From contig FN649741.1 of assembly GCA_000310025.1 (NCBI GenBank), positions 2,129,068-2,164,784 of the forward strand: DNA of 35,717 nt, read 5' to 3'. Position 1 is the stretch's first letter; each line of letters starts with the position of its first letter. The position numbers and the translations under genes were made by a program. Source of the DNA: Ectocarpus siliculosus. Lineage: Eukaryota > Sar > Phaeophyceae > Ectocarpales > Ectocarpaceae. Under the pieces are notes generated by a model. It made no database searches and had not been told where the DNA came from. It worked only from the letters and a program-made list of their open reading frames with translations. Positions 30,901 to 35,717 of this stretch are shown here, one piece after another.

Positions 30901-33900
30901 TCTCTTGGGAACAACAACGCTCCGTCCTCTCGAGGACGCGTGATCGATGGTCTATAGCTAAGGCACGCAAAACATGGGTCCCCCTCTCCCCGGCCCTTGA
31001 CCAGGCGTTGCGCATCCAAAAGGCGTTGCTCCGTCGCCACGAAACGGTGACGCTCAGCACTACCCTGCAAGACGTGAGCGTGTACGTGTTGGCGCACTGG
31101 GTCTTGGGCTTCCTGGACGATCAAAGAGCTATCACGAGGTATATACAGTATGGCGACGGGAGGGTGTGCGAACGAAAGAGGCAGGCGACGTTCTTGTGTG
31201 TATGATTTAGTGGGCAGCATCGATCGCGCTTATAACCGGCTGACCAATGAAAGGACTTCAGTCTCAGTGCGGTTGCAAACACAGAATTCTTCTCAAGGCC
31301 TCGATCTGGGACCTTGTGAGGGGACATCATGGGGGAGTAAGCTACTCTCCGGATTATGGACAGATGCCGTAGCAATAGCAGAAGAAACCGGCAACAAATC
31401 GTGTGTTTGTGTGTGCGTCTGTGTGTGTCTGTGCACAGCACCGACGGCGATCTACCAAACAGCGGTAGCAGCAGCGCGGCGGATTAGACGGCGATGGATG
31501 GTTTTTCTATGAAGAAGGGCTTTTGTCACCCGTGTGTTGGATGTTTGTCGGTGTAAACAGCAGCAGCGCGGCAGATGAGACAGACGGAGGAGGATGGTTA
31601 TGGTTTGCCTTCTCCGAATGAGGTTTGGCACCCCCTTGTTGAGTGTTGAGTGTTTTTTCGGCGGCGAGCAAGTATAAGCGATTTCTGGTGTGCGTGCGTG
31701 AGCTCTTGGCGTGTGCTTGCCGCTCAATTGAGTTGGCGTGGTGGTGCAAGCAATCAGGGTACTCCACGTGCAAGCCTTCTCTCGAGATGCGATTGGGAAG
31801 ACTTGTAGAGTGGGTGTTCAAGGCCAGTAGGGTGCGTCGGAAGGCCTTCTTCTCGTGTTGTTGTTGTCGTTCTCTCGTTCCATGTCGGACAGGCGTGTCG
31901 GACGTGCCGCCATGAGTGGGAAAAGTGGCGAGATTTCCGTGGTTCCGCCGCTCTTTTCCTCCCGGAGGCGCGCGCTTTCGTTCTGTGGCCGCTGCTGCTG
32001 TGACGAATGACGATGGCGGTGCTTGTCTTATCGGTGATGTCTTTGTCGCCGTTGGGTGCTGTTGGTGCAGCACTGTCTCCGCACCACGCCATCAGCAATC
32101 ATTTCTTCGACCGCTATGTCGTACTTACAGTATTTTCTTCAACAAAGTAAAATCGAACCGTGTTCTTGTTGTTCTTCTTCGCCAGCGTTCAGAACGAGCT
32201 GGTGCCCGCCCTCGTGAGGAGACAGTTCAGAAACCCCACCACGGGGGGTGAGCCCCTAACCAAGCGCGTTGGTTCGGTTGCGGGAGAGGCTCTGCGAGGA
32301 GATGCGATGGTCGCTCGCATGAGCAGGTGAGCGAAAGAGTAAAGAGAAATCAGAGAATTTCATGGTAGCGAGAACTGAGTGCGAGACCAAGAGGAGTGAG
32401 GGGGGCGGGGAAAGGGGCCGGCCCACTCTACACACCGCCGCAGGAGTGTTCGTTGCTGTTGCGTGTCACGTTTGCTCGCCATGGCATCGTAAGGCGGAGG
32501 GTAGGTACAGTATTCATGCTGAGGACGGAGGAAAAACTGTCGTATGTTTTTTGCTTTGTTTGGCGAGACACAGGCAGGACGAGCTCCTCTCCAATCTCAA
32601 GACCCTTCAAATTGAAAGTTGCACGTGGAAAGTTACAGTTACATGTATGAGCTGACGGCCCCAGACACGTCCTCCGCAACTTGTTTCTTGCATATAAATC
32701 GCGCCAACAGCTTAGAATGTGTTCGAATCTAATGTTCTATTTCTTTCCATCTCTTTCCGGTGTAGCTGCTGCGCAAGCCTAACCCACGTTTTTTTTTTCG
32801 CGTCTCCCTTGCCGTACCTCTTGGACCAACCTGCCAACACAGAATAGAGGCGTGTACAACGCCGAGCAACAGCACAGCACCAACACAAAACAACCCAAAC
32901 GACACACAAGACGAGAACGTTTAGGGTCCTGGTGTTAACCAGACCGCATCGACCACCGTCATCGTAGTTTCGCACGCCCGCATGATCCCCCGAACAAAAA
33001 AAAAAGTGTTTTTTACCGCCTCCCTTCTCTTTGGCCGTTTCAAAACGACGAGCATGTTTTTATATTCGTGGTCCCGGTTTAGCGGTTCCCTGTTTGACGG
33101 GATGCCCTGAATAGCGGTCCCACTATCTCGTGGCACCGCTGCACCTCGGTAGTCAAAACTATATAACTACCAAGCCGGTGTAGCGGCGATGCCCTCAATA
33201 GCGGCTACAAGTTTGTGACATTGTGGACACCGCTAAACCGGGACCACGACTGTAGCTGGAGGCCCACGCAGCACCCGAGTAAAAGCGTGTTTCACCGCAT
33301 CCGTGATCTTGATTGCCGTTTCGAAACGACCAAAAGTAACAACACAAGTTGGAGGCCGGGGCCGGAAAGCAAAACGTGTTCTGCAGCAGCACCGCCTCCG
33401 TTCTCTCGGCCGTTTCGAAACCAAACAAAAGATGTTTTTTTTTTTATGTTGCTGGAGGCCTAGCCCCGATCGAGCGCGCCCGCAACATCCCCCGAACAAA
33501 AAAAAAAAAATTACCGCCTCCCTTCTCTTTGGCCGTTTCAAAACGACAATAATGGTTTTATGTAGCTGCAGGCGTACTGCAGCCCCGATGATGAAGCGCG
33601 CCCGCATCGTCCCTGAAAAAAAATGCGTCGAAGTAACATGTTTACATTAGATAACGCCTCCGTTATCTTGTCCGTTTCAAAATGGAAAAAATAAATAAAA
33701 AAGCTGGAGGCCTAGCCCCGATGGCGACACGGCGGACCCGGGAGAAGGCACGCCCGGCGTGAACGAGGTTCGGTGCTTCGCCCTGACTTTGAGGCACGGA
33801 GAGGCCTACTGCTCGCAGGCCAAGACTTTGGCGGCCTACTGCACCATTAACAGGGAGGTGCGATGCTATGCGCAAGAGCGCTTTTTGGGTGGGTGGGTGG

Positions 33901-35216
33901 GTGGTTGGGCGGTTGGGTGGTTGGGTGGTTGGGGGCGGGGGCGTACTCATATTTCGACGATATGTTTTGCGTTGAATAGGTTGCCACCCGGTGTGGTATT
34001 GTGCACATACGGCGTTGTTAATCTTGGACGCTGTCGTGTGATGCAGGCGTGGCTTTCTTGCGGTGGTAAGCTAGTCGAACCGGCGAGATGCGATGTGGTG
34101 TGGTCGGGTTTGGCGTGCGCCCGAGCGTCCTGCGATCAATACTTCGTTCTGGCCTCTACCCGGATAACGTTTCTGGACGCGAGTCACGTGTTCGTCTGAC
34201 CAATGAAAAGACATTCGTGTGTATGTCAGCATCGACCTTGCAAACCGGGTGACCAATGAACAAGACGTCAGTCTCAGTACGGCTGAAAACAGAAACAGCT
34301 TCTAAAGGACATGTGTGACCTGGTCGTTGTAGCTGATCCACCCTAACTTGACCGCTGCGCGACCCTGATGAACTTAACCTTACATGGGTGTATATCGGGC
34401 GGGTGCCAAAACGAATACCTCTACCCCAAGCGTGTGTGTGATCCGATCGTTGTAGCTGATCCACGTGACCTGGACTCTGCGCGACAAACACATGGCATGT
34501 GATGTGATGGGCGGCGTGTGCGCCACTCCCGAGAGCAGCTGTTGACCATGAGGGAGTTCTCGGACAAGTGCCCGTGGAGCATGCCGGACGGCTTCCGCCC
34601 CAAAGACTCAACCCTCGTAGGCGAAGGCTGCCACTTGGGGCCGAAGGTGAGCACTACAATAACAAGCACCCAGGCTTGTTTTTTTTTTTCGCGTAAAACG
34701 CATGCCGTAGTCGCTGGGCCGTAGACCTCGCACCCCCTACAACGCCGGGACGCGGAGCGATATGCCGGATCAGCAAATTTTGGTCCTTGTTCCATGGTGT
34801 ATCGTGACGGAGGTTGTGCTCCTTGTTCTTAGGATTGTGTTCTCCTCCTTTCTTGCCGGATCTACTCACAGGTGTGTCGTGGTATGCAGATTTCTTCGCG
34901 CGGCACGACCCGACCTCCTGTTGACCGCGAGGCTTGATTTGGCCACAGCCGGGGGGGGACACGAGTGTACTGCTGTGGCGTTTTTTATTTGGTTGCGCGC
35001 GTTTGATCGAGGTTTGGGAGTGTTTTCTTGAGACAAGAGCGCGACGTGCATTTGCGTCCTTCCTTCACCGGTTGCTGTCGTCATCGTTGTCGACATTTTG
35101 TCGTGCTCTTCGCAGGGAACCCTCAAGTTCTCGGTGATCGGCCAGGCGTGCAAGATCGGCGAGAAGGCCAAGATCAACAACTGCATCATCATGGATGGTG
35201 TCACCATCGGGGACAA
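24915..35216 (+). CDS. EIF2B3: Translation initiation factor eIF2B subunit gamma, 5' portion (355 aa visible)
   Basis: Subunit of the eIF2B guanine nucleotide exchange factor; gamma pairs with epsilon in the catalytic subcomplex in the cytosol. Exons: 24915-24938, 26348-26483, 26990-27137, 28254-28317, 28828-28932, 30586-30657, 31005-31138, 32186-32247, 33748-33857, 34536-34646, 35116-35216. All introns are GT-AG and phases agree throughout. Exon 1 encodes MVSASDLQ, followed by AVILACEDGKRLYPLTQDVP, the nucleotidyltransferase-like start. Then come LLLPGDLVCEE (about 107-117), DYVGLTQSGRLV, VYVLAHWVLGFLDD, NELVPALVRRQF and VRCFALTLRHGEAYCSQAKT. The left-handed beta-helix hexapeptides begin near residue 313 (STLVGEG, VIGQACKIG, NCIIMDGVTIGDK). 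The window ends before the gene does; AAGTAAGG at 35215 is read as a donor because the family continues past this point. The linker after RRQF is shorter than usual, so an exon in 32248-33747 may be missing. Confidence 0.9.
25052..25073. repeat. Small perfect hairpin in eIF2B-gamma intron 1
   Basis: GTGTACAAC and GTTGTACAC form a 9-bp stem around a 4-base loop. Function unknown; it may be chance. Confidence 0.5.
28196..28219. repeat. TGCG microsatellite
   Basis: Short GTGCGTGCG run about 35 bases upstream of the acceptor of eIF2B-gamma exon 4 (28254). Confidence 0.7.
28641..28708 (+). repeat. C-tract-ended repeat, eIF2B-gamma intron 4
   Basis: Contains ATGGTCGATGGTCTAGCAGC, then CGCATGCAAAACATTAGTAC, and ends in a run of about 13 C. 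Same family and strand as the copies at 18910, 29069, 30255, 30908 and 35485. Confidence 0.75.
28961..29171 (+). repeat. Two copies of the C-tract repeat family in eIF2B-gamma intron 5
   Basis: Copy 28961-29060 has CCGGCGAAAACCCGGC and ATGTCAATAGTCTAACGA. Copy 29069-29171 has GGCGGGCGAAATCCCGGCGT, then GATGCGAGGTCGATGGTCTA. The C-tract is missing or short at their 3' ends. Confidence 0.7.
29821..30005. repeat. Three-copy ~68-bp minisatellite in eIF2B-gamma intron 5
   Basis: Each copy holds GGCAACGACGTTGTAAAACA (starting at 29845, 29915 and 29981), followed by a C-run and GGTGTTTGCCATCGGG. Within a unit, CGTCG and CGACG can pair across a short loop. Confidence 0.85.
30255..30490 (+). repeat. 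Long C-tract-ended repeat, copy 1 (~235 bp)
   Basis: Begins AGCTGTCATCCGTACGCAAG, continues with CACCCTTAGCAGGATGCAGC and CAAATACCTCACGGCGCTTC, then carries the core shared with shorter copies (CCCGGCGTGCTCC, GGGATGCGAGGTCAATGGTC, CGGCATGCACGACTATGAGT) and ends in a C-run. Highly similar to 35485-35717 at an offset of about 5,230 bp. Confidence 0.88.
30908..30985 (+). repeat. C-tract repeat, short copy in eIF2B-gamma intron 6
   Basis: GCTCCGTCCTCTCGAGGACG, then GATCGATGGTCTA and AAGGCACGCAAAACATGGGT, with a short C-rich end. It lies just upstream of the acceptor at 31003-31004. Confidence 0.7.
31215..31305 (+). repeat. Dispersed repeat with TGACCAATGAA core, copy 1
   Basis: CAGCATCGATC, AACCGGCTGACCAATGAA, CTTCAGTCTCAGTGCGG. 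Matches 34227-34305 in another intron of the same gene, same orientation. Confidence 0.75.
32985..33722. repeat. Tandem repeat block in eIF2B-gamma intron 8
   Basis: Five diverged copies of a segment with ACCGCCTCCCTTCTCT, then GGCCGTTTCRAAACGA, start near 33018, 33294, 33389, 33514 and 33654. They are linked by GCTGGAGGCCTAGCCCCGAT and GAGCGCGCCCGCA words. Homopurine A-runs interrupt the units. The last copy ends about 25 bases before the acceptor of the next exon. Confidence 0.75.
33886..33936 (+). repeat. GGGT-rich microsatellite with G-quadruplex potential
   Basis: Repeated GGGTGGGTGGGT then GGTTGGGTGGTTGGG, starting 28 bases after the donor that follows eIF2B-gamma exon 9 (33748-33857). 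Many closely spaced GGG runs lie on the coding strand. Confidence 0.8.
34227..34305 (+). repeat. Dispersed repeat with TGACCAATGAA core, copy 2
   Basis: CAGCATCGACC, AACCGGGTGACCAATGAA, CGTCAGTCTCAGTACGG. Partner of 31215-31305. A fragment (CTGACCAATGAAAAGAC) lies immediately upstream at 34196. Confidence 0.75.
34311..34490. repeat. Two-copy direct repeat in eIF2B-gamma intron 9
   Basis: CGTTGTAGCTGATCCAC followed by a CTGCGCGAC word appears near 34325-34365 and again near 34448-34485. Confidence 0.65.
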
Positions 35217-35484
35217 GTAAGGCTATAGCTTAAAATACGTAGCCTAGGGTCCCGCCCGCTTCGTACCCCACTGCAGCGAGAGGTCCAGTCAAGCTTTGCT
35301 CCGTCAGCACCAAGCTCGTCGTGCTATCGCCGCTCTTATCGAAAACCCCTTCCACCCGCGTTCGCTTCACCGTGACCTCGCCCGAAGACAAGCATGTAAT
35401 CACGAGCGCTCGAACAAAGATAACCAAGAGGGGCCCGTGAGCCCTCACGATGGGGTCGTCGTCGACGACCTTGCCCCCCCCCCC

Positions 35485-35717
35485 AGCTGTCATACGTACG
35501 CCAGGAAATAAGCACAAGATGCCCAACACCCTTAGCAGGATGCAGCGCACCCTTCCTGCGACTCGCCAAATACCTCACGGCGCTTCCCGCTTGGTGATGT
35601 GAGAACCTGGTCCGGTGAAAACCCGGCGTGCTCCCTCCCGGCTTTGTAGGGATGCGAGGTCAATGGTCAAACCACTACCGCATGCACGACTATGAATACA
35701 CCCCCCCCCCCCCCCCC
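35485..35717 (+). repeat. Long C-tract-ended repeat, copy 2, cut by the window edge
   Basis: Begins AGCTGTCATACGTACGCCAG and follows copy 1 (30255-30490) throughout, with scattered substitutions. It ends in a run of C that continues to the last base of the window. Confidence 0.88.

Noticed and set aside
32440-32640. Possible extra eIF2B-gamma exons (acceptors near 32447 and 32575)
   Set aside because: Translations in the required phase do not resemble the family and the donors are weak; left as a possibility only.
35214-35219. In-frame TAA right after GDK in eIF2B-gamma
   Set aside because: AAGTAAGG is a good donor site and the family has several more beta-helix repeats after this point, so it is read as an exon end, not a stop.

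Overview
The window looks like nuclear DNA of a brown alga (Ectocarpales-like stramenopile). The signs are intron-rich housekeeping genes with introns of about 300 to 1,400 bp, GC-rich codon use, long C-tracts, and an F-box-like/ankyrin-type repeat protein of the kind expanded in stramenopile and brown-algal genomes. The organism is an inference; no marker gene fixes the species.

Layout. (1) Positions 50-529 hold the last exon of a Lon protease, peroxisomal LONP2-like, on the + strand. (2) 530-5161 is intergenic with microsatellites and no recognised gene. (3) 5162-6649 is a single-exon ankyrin-type repeat protein. (4) 6650-8360 is intergenic. (5) About 8400-17110 is a large complex repeat region: a diverged inverted unit, a foldback cluster of a ~57 bp unit, then 13 tandem monomers of ~530 or ~690 bp. 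Each monomer is built around one or two long palindromes, giving 19 predicted hairpins. (6) 17935-24675 on the - strand is a nine-exon PRMT3-type protein arginine methyltransferase, rebuilt here with every splice phase consistent (610 aa). (7) 24915 to beyond the right edge on the + strand is the gamma subunit of eIF2B, with eleven exons visible, the first only 24 coding bases long.

The PRMT3 and eIF2B-gamma genes are divergent, with only 239 bp between their start codons. Both act on the translation machinery (PRMT3 is known for methylating ribosomal protein S2; eIF2B is the nucleotide exchange factor for eIF2), so a shared bidirectional promoter is a reasonable hypothesis. Their introns carry several repeat families: a foldback element with palindromic ends, a C-tract-ended repeat in eight copies all on the same strand, and local tandem duplications, one of which duplicates a 3' splice site.

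The most unusual items are the palindromic satellite array, whose paired hairpin arms carry matching changes, and the PRMT3 N-terminus, where a C2H2 finger keeps its spacing but has lost all four zinc ligands.
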